Assembly: GCA_947579605.1 (NCBI GenBank)
Contig: OX388314.1
Coordinates: 1,178,001 to 1,242,000 of the forward strand
Reading direction: 5' to 3'
Length of the DNA stretch: 64,000 nucleotides
Source: Athripsodes cinereus
Lineage: Eukaryota; Arthropoda; Insecta; Trichoptera; Leptoceridae
The notes below the pieces were generated by a model. It was given only the letters and a program-made list of their open reading frames with translations. It had not been told where the DNA came from and searched no databases. Below, in pieces: positions 10,966-23,371 of the stretch. A program made the position numbers and the translations under genes. How positions within the stretch are numbered: the first letter of the stretch is position 1; every line of letters begins with the position of its first letter.

Positions 10966-11125
10966 GCTATTCTCGTTGGTTTACTGTCTCTAGATAAGGA
11001 TCCTTAATTAAAGATAGCTGTCCCTTGCGAAAGATAAATTGGTATTCTCGATGTATCGAAGTTAAGGACAATGCACTTTATGGATAGGTGTCTCTAATTA
11101 AGGATTTTGACATAGGCAACATCGC
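10966..11125. repeat. Dispersed repeat related to 24940-25605
   Basis: AGAGCCGCTATTCTCGTT here is mirrored by AACGAGAATAGCGGCTCTG at 25588-25606. TAAGGACAATGCACTTTATG resembles AAAGACAATGCACTCAATTA at 24955. Both regions repeat variants of TAAGGATCCTTAATTA and GATAGCTGTCC. Probably two diverged copies of one MITE family. Confidence 0.45.
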
Positions 11126-11206
11126 ATTCACCATAGTAACTACATACTAACACTAATGTGTGCTGTCAAAAATCCAAGCGGCGTCCATACTCCATTATAT
11201 TATTAA

Positions 11207-11467
11207 AACAAACATAATAGTAACATACAATAATTCAAAAAACTTCTCTGCTACTTACAAAACGTTAGAGGAATAAATACAAAGCTCCATGACCTTCGCC
11301 AGACCCTGTCATGTTTTACTTACGATATTATTCTTCTCAAACAAACATAATAGTAACATACAATAATTCAAAAAACTTCTCTGCTACTTACAAAACGTTA
11401 GAGGAATAAATACAAAACTCCATGACCTTCGCCAGACCCTGTCATGTTTTACTTACGATATTATTCT
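11207..11467 (+). repeat. ~128-bp tandem direct duplication in the LINE 5' end
   Basis: The segment from AACAAACATAATAGTAACAT to ACTTACGATATTATTCTT occurs twice, 133 bp apart, with about 5 bp between copies. I saw a single difference (AAAGCTCC versus AAACTCC). Each copy encodes the start of the endonuclease (LQNVRGINTKLHDLRQTL). The duplication therefore interrupts the coding frame of the LINE. Confidence 0.8.
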
Positions 11468-12479
11468 TAAGTCCTTGCATTGGCAACTCTGAATTGGGTT
11501 TTTCTCATTGTTATAACGTGTACAGATGTGATAGAAGTACCGATACAAGCAACAAGTCGAGAGGGGGTGGGGTACTAATTGCAGTGTCAAAAAAGTTTTC
11601 TTCTAGAAAATTAGCAATTAAAAATAAAAATGTAGAGCAATTATTTGTACTGGTAAAACTGCCTCACGAATCCATTATCTTTGGGTGTGTTTATTTTCCA
11701 CCTGGTGCTAATATATCACTTTATAAAAATTATCATGAAGAGATTGAGATAATAAAATCGAAACACAAAAAACCCAAACTTATTCTGACAGGAGACTATA
11801 ATTTACCCGACTGTAACTGGCAAACTGTAAATACAACTGAAAACGATCTCTGTCCAGCTGATCTATTAATTTCAAACAACATCAACAATGAGAAAGCTGC
11901 AGAATTAGTCGACTTAGCAAACTATTTTGGCCTCCTTCAGGCAAATAATATTACAAACAGCCATGGCAGGATCCTGGACCTGGTTTTCACGTCCGATCCC
12001 ATTGCCACTACAGTAAATAGGTCTTCCTCAGAATTACTGCCAGTTGATGCTTACCATCCCCCTCTCGACATTACTATTACTTCTCAATTATATTGTATAA
12101 ACAACAAACCAATTTTAACTAGGAATTTCCACGGCGCTGATTATCCCGCTATTAATAATTTCTTGCAGAATATGGATTTCAGTTTTTTGCATAACGAGAA
12201 TGATATTAACACTGCTGTTGAACTATATTACACTAATATAAGAACTTGTATTGATACCTATGTGCCTGAAAAATTAATAAAACCTTCACTTCACCCTAAA
12301 TGGTTCAGTCCAGAACTGAAAAGTATAACTTTAAAAAAGAAATTAGCACATAGGAAGTACAAGGAAACTTTGGACATTAATGATTACAACAATTTTTCAG
12401 ATTTACGTAAACAATGTACTATATTGTCCAAAAAATGTTATTCACAGCGTATGGAAAACATAGAAAACAGCTTACCTAG
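11212..12479 (+). mobile_element. Jockey-like LINE, 5' part (endonuclease)
   Basis: This is the apurinic/apyrimidinic-type endonuclease half of a non-LTR retrotransposon that nicks target DNA. Landmarks are SRGGGVLIAVSKKFS, FGCVYFPPGAN, the metal-binding LTGDYNLPDCNW, HGRILDLVFTSD and the late YHPPLDI histidine motif. The best frame runs 11422-12480 but its first residues are out of the original frame because of the tandem duplication. The reading frame is cut after ENSLPSG by the LTR element and resumes at 21061. It is defective but well preserved. Confidence 0.85.
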
Positions 12480-14205
12480 TGGAACAGAATAAATTTGATG
12501 AAAGCGGCCAATATTGATTTTATATAGATTAGTAGGATTTATTTTTTTAGTAACTTGCAACACAACGATTTGGAACGGAAATCATATTCAGGTACCATGC
12601 GGAGTGTAGAAGATAGTTACAATATAATCGCAAATTACTGTATGGGGGGTAGGTAAGCAATAGATCACGTGACTGTATTCAATAGGTTGCTAATATTAAA
12701 TATGGTTTCGCCATTTTTTACTATTTAGTAAATGTTATGAATTGATAGATTGTTGAGATAATAAATAATGTTATCGGTTATTTGGGTCCAAAATAAGATT
12801 AGTTATATAAGTAGACTAATATTATGTAAACATGCTTATCAAGAACAAATTATGGGAAGGATCATAAATTGATGAGTTTATACGTATATCAGTGACGTGG
12901 CAACATTTGCTCGCCTTACGGTTCAGTTAAGTTTGAAGGTTATATATTATTGAGCAAGCGATATCCCGGCCTCACTCGTCCGGCAGATTTTTGATTACCA
13001 CATCTTGATTATGTATTTGTAGGTTTCAAATACCTACTTTTGTTCAGTAATGTAAAGTCAGTGTGAATTAGATTGTTTGAATTAGTTATCTGAACGAATC
13101 ATCAGGATTGATGTCATATTATTCTGTACCGCACAGATTAGAAGGTATGTAAATTAAGTAATTGGTTGATGTATTAATTAAAGTAAATTTCTTCAGTGAG
13201 GATCTCGTGTATAAAAAGTAGCATCTCTAATAGAAAGTTTTGTTCTTTTATTTAGATGCGGTTTCAATCATCGGATATTTCAATCATCGGATATTTCAAT
13301 CATCGGATATTTCAATTAGCGGATTCAATCATCGGATATTTCAGTTATCGGCTATTTCAGTCACTGGCTATTTCAGTTATCAGCGATACCAAGTTTAGGA
13401 GATGTATAGTATTGGCGATCCCATTGATAAGCGAACTCAGCTTATCAGCGATCGGTTATCAACGTGTTCACTGTTAAGATGAAGATCAGTGAACGGCGAT
13501 ATCAGTGATACGATGGGCAGATAGGATTAGTATCAGTAACTGGGGGTTACGTGTATGAAGGATGGATTCATACTTGCGGGTATGTTATCAAAAGGAAGGC
13601 TTGATCCAATCAGGGGAAAATTCTGTTGGAGGTGTAACGGACTGCGGTCGAAGAAGTGATCTACGTAGCACGTGGATGTACATGTAAAGATAGAGATTGG
13701 AGGATAAACGGGAATCTATAGAGAAAAGGTCAGATCCACCAATTATTATAATATTGTTAAGTGAAACAAATGCATGGTTTTACTTAACCCAAGTATATAC
13801 ACATTGTTGTAGTTATTTAATTAAATAGTCTAGAAATAAGATGCATTTCATGCTTTTGAGATTATATTTTTTGTTGGTTACATAATTGTCATGATTGTGT
13901 AAATTATGAATTGATCCACATGTCTTGGCCAGGAGTCGAGAGATAGTGGCTAATAAAGCAAGTAATTATAAAGTAAACGTTTTATTGAACACACCCACCA
14001 CCGGGTGGAGAGAATTCAATTAGAACATATTATTTTATTTATTTTATTTTTGTTTGATTGCCAATAATTTTATTAACGAGTAGAAAAACCTAGAATCCAA
14101 TCCACCACCTGAGATGTGTTCTAAATGGAGTTTCTCCAGCTGAATTTATATCATGCTCTACCATGTTCTACCACGGGCAAGTGGTCATAAATTATGCTCC
14201 ATAAA
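12480..14205 (+). repeat. 5' LTR (1726 bp)
   Basis: It starts TGGAACAGAATAAATTTGAT and ends ATGCTCCATAAA. It holds a TATA box at 13210-13218 (TATAAAAAG), a short array of the 16-bp unit TTTCAATCATCGGATA in three copies (13262-13309), and a polyadenylation signal AATAAA at 13952. By eye it is identical to the 3' LTR apart from one missing 16-bp unit. Confidence 0.9.
13210..13218 (+). promoter_or_regulatory. LTR TATA box
   Basis: TATAAAAAG in the 5' LTR, repeated at 20049-20057 in the 3' LTR. It lies about 740 bp upstream of the AATAAA signal, so the R region would begin about 30 bp downstream of it. Confidence 0.6.
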
Positions 14206-14208
14206 CAT

Positions 14209-14226
14209 TGGCGCCCAACGTGGGGC
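14209..14226 (+). other. Primer-binding site (tRNA-Lys type)
   Basis: TGGCGCCCAACGTGGGGC lies three bases after the 5' LTR. This is the well-known complement to the 3' end of tRNA-Lys used by many Gypsy-type elements. It sets the LTR boundary and the direction of the element. Confidence 0.85.
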
Positions 14227-15797
14227 GTGGGTTATATATCCGTTATAGTCTAAAAACAGATTATCTGTCCGCTAAGGGGATTCTGGGTATTTTCACATGT
14301 ATTGCATGAAATTAAAAGACGGTGGTGGTCAAATTTTGTGTAGGATGAGTGTAGCATTAGTTTATAAGTATTTTATAAGTAGTTTCTAAGTAATATCTAT
14401 CTTAAGATTGAATTGCAAACTGTTTTAAATACGAAATTTTTCAAGGATTAGTAAAAAGTTATAAATGTATCAAATGTAAAATATTCTGAAAATTATAAAT
14501 TTTGTTGCAAATTTACATGCAAAAAAAAAATATTGTGTTATCACAATAAATTTGCATGTTGTTGAACACGTGACCTGTTATCAATTTTTAGGTGGGTACA
14601 TTGAAAATATTATCTACCACATTTTTCATGAACAAGTAATAATGTCATCAAATTAGATCAATTTGATCTATCAAGTTTAATTAAATTTTATTTAAAATTA
14701 GTCTTTGAGATTACATTTTTTATGTCCAACAAAGAATAGTAAAATCTAGTGAAAATTTCATTAAAGATTCTTGATTACTACTTTGTGAACGAAAATTCAA
14801 GACCTTCTAACTCCATGTTAAATGTTATATTATTGTGTTTATGAAATAAACTAATCACATGAATGAATTATTTCAGCAAATTCTGCCTTATGAAAATTCT
14901 TTCCTGAATACAAAAATGGATGTGAAACGCTTTGGACATATATGTAAGTTCGAGACATGATGACAATTATATTATGATATAACATCATAACATGAGGAAT
15001 TATATATTTATTATGATATCTGAAGTGACGAGAAAGAATAAAATATTAACTGCAAATATTTGGGGTGAGTGAATTTTAAAATGTAATTATTGTTTTTGAA
15101 TTTCTGCTGTTCAAACATTCAAGCCATGAGTTTTAGTTTATTATAATATTATATTGTATTATATAGTGTAAAACGCAGTATAGTGAAAAGTAGTAGAAAT
15201 TATTTATGATTTAAATCAATTCAATGCAAATAGTCAGGATTCAAACCAATTATAAAATCGTGATTTTATAAAACAAGCTTTTGCTACGAAACGATAGATG
15301 GTGAAGTGTCTGAATATCTTGAAGATGATATATGTAGGTATAACGATATAGTGAGTTATGTATTGTAAAATATTATGCTAGTGTTGTAGTTTGTATAATA
15401 TATCGATAAGTTAATTAAGAATTTGCGTATAATTTTAGCATGTATAAATTTAGGTAAAATACCTACTGTATAGTAATATAAATATTTATCAGAGTGATAC
15501 GTTTAGGTATGAATTATTTTTTTAACGAATGATAGTCAACTGATTTAAATCTTTTAAGATTATTTCAAGTGATACTTCTTGCGGAGAGGTTGGGTAATAT
15601 AAATGACCGATGATTTTAGTGGAGGTGCATTATTATAGTTTTTAGAAATTTAATATGCACATGATTGCAGTTGTACCTATTTTGATTGTGTTGATAGGTA
15701 TAAGATTATTGAATTGTTATTTAAATTAAATGCTGCGGTATTGTATTTAAAGTTTGAGAAATTTAAATTTGTTTTTCGGGAACAAATTTTTTTAAAA

Positions 15798-16928
15798 ATG
15801 TCTGATCATTCAGATAAAGAAAAAGAAGTGGAGATAGCACAGTCTTCGCATACTGGGACATTAGAAAGAGACAAGGTTTATTCGCCCATACATGGTAATG
15901 TGATAAATGTAAAAGCACATACGAGGAGGTTATACAGCAGTAAGAAAGTATTCAAAAGGGTGAATAGTGGAAAAACTTTAACTAAAAATAATAATTGTTC
16001 AGACATGGCGGGAAAATTCTTTAATCCGACCAAATTAGGAATTGTTTACGATGGGAAATCGGAAGCTAAAGAATTTTTAGTAAGATTAGTAGAGTTAGCA
16101 GGTGTATATAGAGTTCCATTAAATAATCTCATTGGTTATATGCCAGTTTTATTAACCGGATTTGCACTCACGTGGTATAGGACTGCAGACTTAGATGAGA
16201 ATTGGGAAACTTTCGAACAAAATTTTTTAAAACAATTTGAGATTTCTAGTAGACAGAGAACACTGAAGTTAGAATTATTAACAGCGAAACAACATACTAC
16301 AGAAAGAGCATCTGAATTTATATTGAAATTGATGGCTAAAAATAAACTTTTGGATACGCCAATGCCTATGAATGAGTTACTAGATGTAGCAACGCATGGG
16401 TTGACAGCGGATTATAGTAGTGTAGTGGCCTCAGCGAATATTATTGATTTGAATAGTTTATTGAGTGTATGTGCTAAGTTTGAATCACTTTCGGGTGTCA
16501 GGGACACGAAATTATCAGTGAAGATAGAAAAGATAAGTGAAATTAATAATGACGAATCAAAGATACAGGGTGTAACTTCGAATGATGAAAATATGGTAAA
16601 TACAGGGTGTTGCTCTGGATTGTGCACTTCAGTAAATACAATGCAAGTGCAAAGTAATCTAAATAAGCAAAAAGGCACTTATAAAAATCAAGGTGGCTAT
16701 GTTAGGAATTCTAGTGTGAATGTTTCCAAAGATAATAGTGTACAAATTTCGAAAGATGAAAGACGTTGTCATTTTTGTAATCGAGTAGGACATTATCAGG
16801 TTGATTGTTTCAAGAAGAAACGTATGGAAAATAATTATGAAAGAGGAAACAGCGGTAATTCGGATAGTAGGAGGTATAATAATAAGACGTTTAACAACGT
16901 CTCCAATAACAACGTTCAAGGAAGTTAA
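15798..16928 (+). CDS. gag: Gag polyprotein (capsid plus zinc knuckle)
   Basis: The start is the ATG at 15798, giving 376 residues; an upstream in-frame TTG is unlikely to be used. Residues about 1-70 are charged. The middle part, about 75-270, reads like the Retrotrans_gag capsid family (AKEFLVRLVELAGVYR, FALTWYRTADLDENWETFEQ, FLKQFEISSRQRTLKLELL). A single CCHC zinc knuckle follows near 343-356 (CHFCNRVGHYQVDC), then an Asn-rich tail. This protein would package the element's RNA into virus-like particles in the cytoplasm. It stands alone, with no pol frame fused or overlapping, and the frame is fully open, which suggests recent activity. Confidence 0.88.
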   Translation: MSDHSDKEKEVEIAQSSHTGTLERDKVYSPIHGNVINVKAHTRRLYSSKKVFKRVNSGKTLTKNNNCSDMAGKFFNPTKLGIVYDGKSEAKEFLVRLVELAGVYRVPLNNLIGYMPVLLTGFALTWYRTADLDENWETFEQNFLKQFEISSRQRTLKLELLTAKQHTTERASEFILKLMAKNKLLDTPMPMNELLDVATHGLTADYSSVVASANIIDLNSLLSVCAKFESLSGVRDTKLSVKIEKISEINNDESKIQGVTSNDENMVNTGCCSGLCTSVNTMQVQSNLNKQKGTYKNQGGYVRNSSVNVSKDNSVQISKDERRCHFCNRVGHYQVDCFKKKRMENNYERGNSGNSDSRRYNNKTFNNVSNNNVQGS

Positions 16929-19318
16929 TTAGTTATAATTTTATTAGTAGATTTTACTTAAAGTAGGTTAAATTTAGAAATGGAAACTAGTTGTTAGGGT
17001 ATTTTATAGGAACAATGTAAAATTAAGTTAGGAAGATAAGTACTGTAAATAAAGTGTATATATTGAAATTATACAGAGTGTACATGTTAGACGTATCTCT
17101 AACAAAGAGTCGTCAATCAGTGAATCTTATGGCATGGACCATATTATATGAGGATGTGTACACGTGAAAGAAAAGAAAATATAAATGAAAGGAAAAATTT
17201 GTAAACGAATATTATGAGAGAAATAATGATTTCGACTTACATCGTGGAGTGTGAGTAGAAAAAGGTCACAGTGTATTGTGAAAGAAGAACAAATTTTTGT
17301 TCGTGAACATCAGTAGATTCGGATTTATTTCATTGACGGCTTAAGTATGTAAGGTATATGTGTGATTAAGTATGAAACTAGAGTCGACCAAATTCAGTAA
17401 GGGAATGTATGAACAAGAGAAAAGGTATGTATGTTGTTATGAAAGTTGAAGAAATGAGAGTAGAGACTGTTAGTGAGATAGATTGTCAAACTATGAAATG
17501 ATGTTATTAAGTGTTCATTGAAATTATCTGTATTGTCAGATATGTTAAAGGAGATTATTTCCAGATCTCAATTATTTCAATACAGAAATGAGTCGTTTGT
17601 CTGATAGCGGAAATGACTAAGATGTAGTAAGAAAGATGAAAGTTTCGCGATAGTGCGAATGATTGTGAGAAAAGTTCGTAAGTATTATTCGTTTATCGGA
17701 TAATGAAAATGACTGATGGTCAGAAAAATGAAAAATTTGCAATAGTGCGAATAAATGTGGGAAAAGTTTGGAAGTATTATTCGTTTGTCGGATAATGTAA
17801 ATGACTAAGATGTGGTCAGAAAAGTGAAAGTTTTGCGATAGTGCGAACGAGGTTGAGAAAAGTTTGTGATCTTGCAGTGGTATGGTTTGCTTTAACATAA
17901 TGAATAGAAATACGGAGTATTTCTAGTGTTTATTCAGTAGATCAGGTAGTGAGAATTATAAGATTCTCAAAGTTTTGCAATGTAAAGAGATATTGCATGG
18001 TAATAGTCAGGTTGCAGGTTAGGTTTGTAGATAGATCGGCTTGTGGCTTGGTTGTTTTAACATGAGAGATGAGTAATAAAAAAAAAGAAAATTCCAAAGA
18101 AAATCTTGGAAAACGAATGTCATCAGGTCTTGAAAAGTCTTGAACGAGACACATCAAATTGTATTGTGTATATTATATTATTCATATGTATGTACTAGGT
18201 TAAGATGTTAGAATATATTTTATAATAAGTTCTTGTATTTTATGATCATTGTGTATATAATAGTTAATAGATGAAAATATTGTGTCATGCATTATAGTTA
18301 GTGTGAAAATCATAAGCTTGCGAGCTGAGATATAAGAAAAATGTAACACTTAATGAGTTTATTAAAACAAGTTGCGTACAGGTATACATTGTTATGAAGG
18401 ATGCTAGATGCATAGGTATTACCTATGGCGAGTATGTGATTGATCATATCCAGGATTAACACAGATGTCGTGATGTAAAAAGATAGATAGTTTTTGGAAG
18501 TAAATTTGATATATTTCTTAAAAAAAAAAAAATTATATAAGAAAATTGTTCTTAGTTAATTGCAGGTGATATAGATGTATAACTGAGGTTGTATAGTTAA
18601 AATATTGATTAGGACTAATCATGTAAAAATGATTTTCAAGTTAGAGAAATATGATAAAAGCATATTAGGATAAAAGTTTACAGGGACTTTTGTAAGATGA
18701 AATTGGATTGCTTATTTTATTTCATGTGTAATGCTAAATTAGGTCAACTTTTGATTGTTATAGGTCAACAAGGATTAATGTGACCATTTCGATAATGAAT
18801 TTACTCAATAAGATTAGAGAAATAATTTGATAGGAAAACTAATGATAATCTTCAATTATCAATGTATTTGTAGATTTTATTTAAGAATGTAACATTGAAT
18901 TTATTCTATAAGTAACATATGTATAAATAAGAGGGAATGGAAGCACACTGAATATATTATTGGTATAGTATCATTTTAAGATGTTTAAATATTTTAATTT
19001 TTTTTGGGTTTATGGTTTTCTATAAAGTTCGTTTACCCATTGTGACACGTAAACAAAGGTCATGTAGGGTCACAAGAAAACAAATGAAGTATAGATGGCG
19101 CCCTAATAATTATGAATGTGAGCTAGTTTTATCAGTGTGAATTCATGTCTTCTCATTATAGGATTTTATTGTATGTTTTTATTTTTTTTATGCATTGGAT
19201 ATAGATATAAGAAAGACATGCATTGTTATAATGGAATAATTGTTTCGTGGATCTGATCTGGTGAATAAAATTTTTTTTTTTAAAAAAAAAATTTTTTTAG
19301 CTGACAGAGGGGGTAGAA
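16929..19318 (+). other. Non-coding 3' internal region of the LTR element
   Basis: No long frame on either strand. It contains the 92-bp tandem array and an A/T homopolymer block at 19268-19298, and ends in the polypurine tract AGAGGGGGTAGAA (19306-19318) beside the 3' LTR. No trace of pol or env motifs was seen. Confidence 0.6.
17593..17868 (+). repeat. Three 92-bp tandem units in the LTR element
   Basis: ATTCGTTTNTCGGATAATG followed by AAATGACT, GAAAGTTT and GCGATAGTGCGAA recurs at about 17595, 17687 and 17779 with moderate divergence. The spacing of the anchor ATTC is 92 bp. It lies in the untranslated part, downstream of gag. Confidence 0.75.
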
Positions 19319-21060
19319 TGGAACAGAATAAATTTGATGAAAGCGGCCAATATTGATTTTATATAGATTAGTAGGATTTATTTTTTTAGTAACTTGCAAC
19401 ACAACGATTTGGAACGGAAATCATATTCAGGTACCATGCGGAGTGTAGAAGATAGTTACAATATAATCGCAAATTACTGTATGGGGGGTAGGTAAGCAAT
19501 AGATCACGTGACTGTATTCAATAGGTTGCTAATATTAAATATGGTTTCGCCATTTTTTACTATTTAGTAAATGTTATGAATTGATAGATTGTTGAGATAA
19601 TAAATAATGTTATCGGTTATTTGGGTCCAAAATAAGATTAGTTATATAAGTAGACTAATATTATGTAAACATGCTTATCAAGAACAAATTATGGGAAGGA
19701 TCATAAATTGATGAGTTTATACGTATATCAGTGACGTGGCAACATTTGCTCGCCTTACGGTTCAGTTAAGTTTGAAGGTTATATATTATTGAGCAAGCGA
19801 TATCCCGGCCTCACTCGTCCGGCAGATTTTTGATTACCACATCTTGATTATGTATTTGTAGGTTTCAAATACCTACTTTTGTTCAGTAATGTAAAGTCAG
19901 TGTGAATTAGATTGTTTGAATTAGTTATCTGAACGAATCATCAGGATTGATGTCATATTATTCTGTACCGCACAGATTAGAAGGTATGTAAATTAAGTAA
20001 TTGGTTGATGTATTAATTAAAGTAAATTTCTTCAGTGAGGATCTCGTGTATAAAAAGTAGCATCTCTAATAGAAAGTTTTGTTCTTTTATTTAGATGCGG
20101 TTTCAATCATCGGATATTTCAATCATCGGATATTTCAATCATCGGATATTTCAATCATCGGATATTTCAATTAGCGGATTCAATCATCGGATATTTCAGT
20201 TATCGGCTATTTCAGTCACTGGCTATTTCAGTTATCAGCGATACCAAGTTTAGGAGATGTATAGTATTGGCGATCCCATTGATAAGCGAACTCAGCTTAT
20301 CAGCGATCGGTTATCAACGTGTTCACTGTTAAGATGAAGATCAGTGAACGGCGATATCAGTGATACGATGGGCAGATAGGATTAGTATCAGTAACTGGGG
20401 GTTACGTGTATGAAGGATGGATTCATACTTGCGGGTATGTTATCAAAAGGAAGGCTTGATCCAATCAGGGGAAAATTCTGTTGGAGGTGTAACGGACTGC
20501 GGTCGAAGAAGTGATCTACGTAGCACGTGGATGTACATGTAAAGATAGAGATTGGAGGATAAACGGGAATCTATAGAGAAAAGGTCAGATCCACCAATTA
20601 TTATAATATTGTTAAGTGAAACAAATGCATGGTTTTACTTAACCCAAGTATATACACATTGTTGTAGTTATTTAATTAAATAGTCTAGAAATAAGATGCA
20701 TTTCATGCTTTTGAGATTATATTTTTTGTTGGTTACATAATTGTCATGATTGTGTAAATTATGAATTGATCCACATGTCTTGGCCAGGAGTCGAGAGATA
20801 GTGGCTAATAAAGCAAGTAATTATAAAGTAAACGTTTTATTGAACACACCCACCACCGGGTGGAGAGAATTCAATTAGAACATATTATTTTATTTATTTT
20901 ATTTTTGTTTGATTGCCAATAATTTTATTAACGAGTAGAAAAACCTAGAATCCAATCCACCACCTGAGATGTGTTCTAAATGGAGTTTCTCCAGCTGAAT
21001 TTATATCATGCTCTACCATGTTCTACCACGGGCAAGTGGTCATAAATTATGCTCCATAAA
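19319..21060 (+). repeat. 3' LTR (1742 bp)
   Basis: Same sequence as the 5' LTR but with four rather than three copies of the 16-bp unit TTTCAATCATCGGATA (20101-20164), which accounts exactly for the 16-bp length difference. The TATA box (20049) and AATAAA (20807) are conserved. Near-identity of the LTRs implies a young insertion. Confidence 0.9.
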
Positions 21061-23371
21061 TTATGGATTCTTAGGGTCTGTGGAAGTTCGTTAATGAACT
21101 GAGGGAGGATCGAGTCGACATACCACCTAAATTATTTTATAATAACCAATATTCTGAATCTGCTCAAGGTGGAGCAAATCTTTTCGCTACCTTTTTTCAA
21201 AGCGTTTACGATGTTTCAACCACTAATGTTGACTCAGATTTTCTCTCAAATAAAATAATCAACTTGCCCAGCATTACAATTACTGTTGACGAGGTCAGAA
21301 GTGTGATCCTTGCATTGGATACTTCTAAAACAGTAGGTCCAGATGGAGTTCCCAACATATTATTGAGAAATTGTGTTGATATTTTTTCAGATCACTTACA
21401 AATGTTGTTTTCATATTCATAGAAAGTTGGCATTTTTCCTGACTTTTGGAAGAAGGGCTTTGTTAAACCAATATTTAAGAAGAGAGATAATAGTCAAGTG
21501 ATTAATTACAGACCTATATGCATATTATCTGCCATACCAAGACTTTTCGAGTCCATAATTATTAAAAAAATCAGACAGCCTATTAATGATGTATTAACGC
21601 ACTTACAGCACGGATTTATTCCTAAAAGATCCACACTTACTAATCTACTTATATATCAGAATTACATCATAAATTCACTTACAAAACGAGGACAAGTCGA
21701 CTCCGTGTACACTGATTTTTCCAAAGCTTTTGACAAGGTGCCACATGACATGCTATTGAATAAGCTACGTGGATATGGAGTCGACGGAGTTTTCTTTCAG
21801 TGGATTGAAAGCTACCTCAAAGAAAGAACTCTTAAAGTTAAGGTTGGTAATTGTGTCTCTGATACAATATATGCATGTAGTGGTGTGCCACAAGGATCGC
21901 ACTTGGGACCAATTTTATTCAATTTATTTATCAATGACATAGTCGAGATCTTCAGAGACATAGAGGTATTATTATTAGCCGATGACCTCAAATTATATAA
22001 GACCATAAAAAGTGCAGATGATTGTAAAACATTGCAAAATAATCTAGATTCTTTAAGTGACTGGTGCAAACGGAACAAACTTCATCTTAACATCACCAAA
22101 TGCCAGATCATTCGTTTCCATAAAATTAAAAACAAAATTACATTCAGTTACTCGATTGATGGGATTGTACTTGATTGCGTCTCTAATTTGAGAGATCTCG
22201 GTATTACCTTCTCTGAAGATCTCACTTACAATTTACACATAGAGGAAATCGTCAGTAAATCTATGAGGACACTGGGCTTCATCTTTAGATTGACGACAGA
22301 CCTACAATTTATTCAGTCTTACAGACTTCTCTTTGTTTCTCTTGTAAGACCTTTGCTGGAGCATAATACTACAATCTGGTCTCCAAACTATAATATACAC
22401 ATTAAAGCAATAGAGAGGATACAGAGGAAATTTCTGAGACTTGTGAACTACAGATTGGGAATACCGGTCGAGAAAATTGACTACCCTGTTCTGATGTGTG
22501 AGCTCGGTCTCCTCAGTTTGGAGAGTCGCAGAATTATGTTCGATCTCTGTTTTTTACACAAACTTCTTAATGGTGAAATCGATTCTCCAGAACTGATTGA
22601 GTTGATCAAATTAAATGTTCCAGCCAGGAACACCAGACAATCTGTTTTGTTCCACGAATCCAACACAAGGAATAATTACACCTTCCATTCACCTGTAAAT
22701 AGGCTTCACAGACTGGGAAATCTGGTTGGACGTGAAACTGACATTTTTGCTGACAAGTTCCTCAAATATAAACGTGACGTTATTAACTATTTGAATATAT
22801 AGATTGACATTGGGCAGTTGTGGTTTGTTGTTGTTTGTTTGTGTGTATATTTTTTCCTTAAAATGACAGCATAATTTTCACACCATTGTAAATTGTTCAT
22901 TCTTATCCAATTAATACAATTACCTTATTTACATTTTACTCATTGACACCTAAATTGACCACACTAAATATTTGTTTTTGTTTTGACATTTTTCAATAAT
23001 TTGACTTTTCTCAGCTTCTATTTACACTGAATATTATTAATTCTACAACATCCATTTTTAAAGACTGTGTGCTACTTGACGTCCCATTTATTTTTGTTTG
23101 AAATAATCTCATAAATACTCTTTTATTGAAAATTTGACAATATAACCTACTATCGAATTGACTTGTGATCCATTGACTTTTTTTTTCCATTCATAACTTA
23201 TGCTGTGATACTGATAGCTGTGTTGTTCTTTTTTTGTGTTTTTTTTTTTATTTTTTATTATGATTGTTGTGTCTTAATATTCTACACTTGTATATACATC
23301 GTAAGAACTATGTATGTAAATGTATAACAACATGTAAAAGGCTAGCGCCGTGAATTGTTAATAAATAAATA
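21061..23371 (+). mobile_element. Jockey-like LINE, 3' part (reverse transcriptase)
   Basis: This continues the LINE interrupted by the LTR element. It holds LWKFVNELRED, TVGPDGVPN, INYRPICILSAIPRLFE, the fingers/palm motif DFSKAFDKVPHDMLL, GVPQGSHLGPILFNLFINDI and the catalytic LLLADDLKLY, then the C-terminal domain to 22802. Two in-frame stops (near 21073 and at 21421-21423) disable it. The 3' untranslated part runs to AATAAATAAATAG at 23371. The clade looks like Jockey from motif wording, but no phylogeny was done. Confidence 0.88.

Larger units (their letters stand above)
12480..21060 (+). mobile_element. Complete gag-only LTR retrotransposon inserted in the LINE
   Basis: Two long direct repeats flank an internal region with a primer-binding site, a gag gene and a polypurine tract. 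No protease, reverse transcriptase, RNase H or integrase could be found between the end of gag (16928) and the 3' LTR, so it must borrow these from a relative. The flanks join the two halves of one LINE, which proves that it inserted secondarily. The exact target duplication is unclear: the bases at the outer ends read AGTGG|AACAG and CATAAA|TTATGG, with TGG shared on several sides. Confidence 0.9.

Noticed and set aside
13256..13477. Open frame over the 16-bp repeats of the 5' LTR
   Set aside because: It lies in the LTR leader and only translates the TTTCAATCATCGGATA array; no protein family.
17617..17898. Minus-strand open frame in the LTR element
   Set aside because: It is the translation of the 92-bp tandem units and has no independent support.
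19268..19298. Intrinsic transcription terminator-like A/T hairpin
   Set aside because: It is a homopolymer block in a eukaryotic retrotransposon, not a bacterial terminator.
12480..21060. Endogenous retrovirus with env
   Set aside because: LTRs, primer site and gag are present, but no env or pol frame was found, so a gag-only retrotransposon is the better description.
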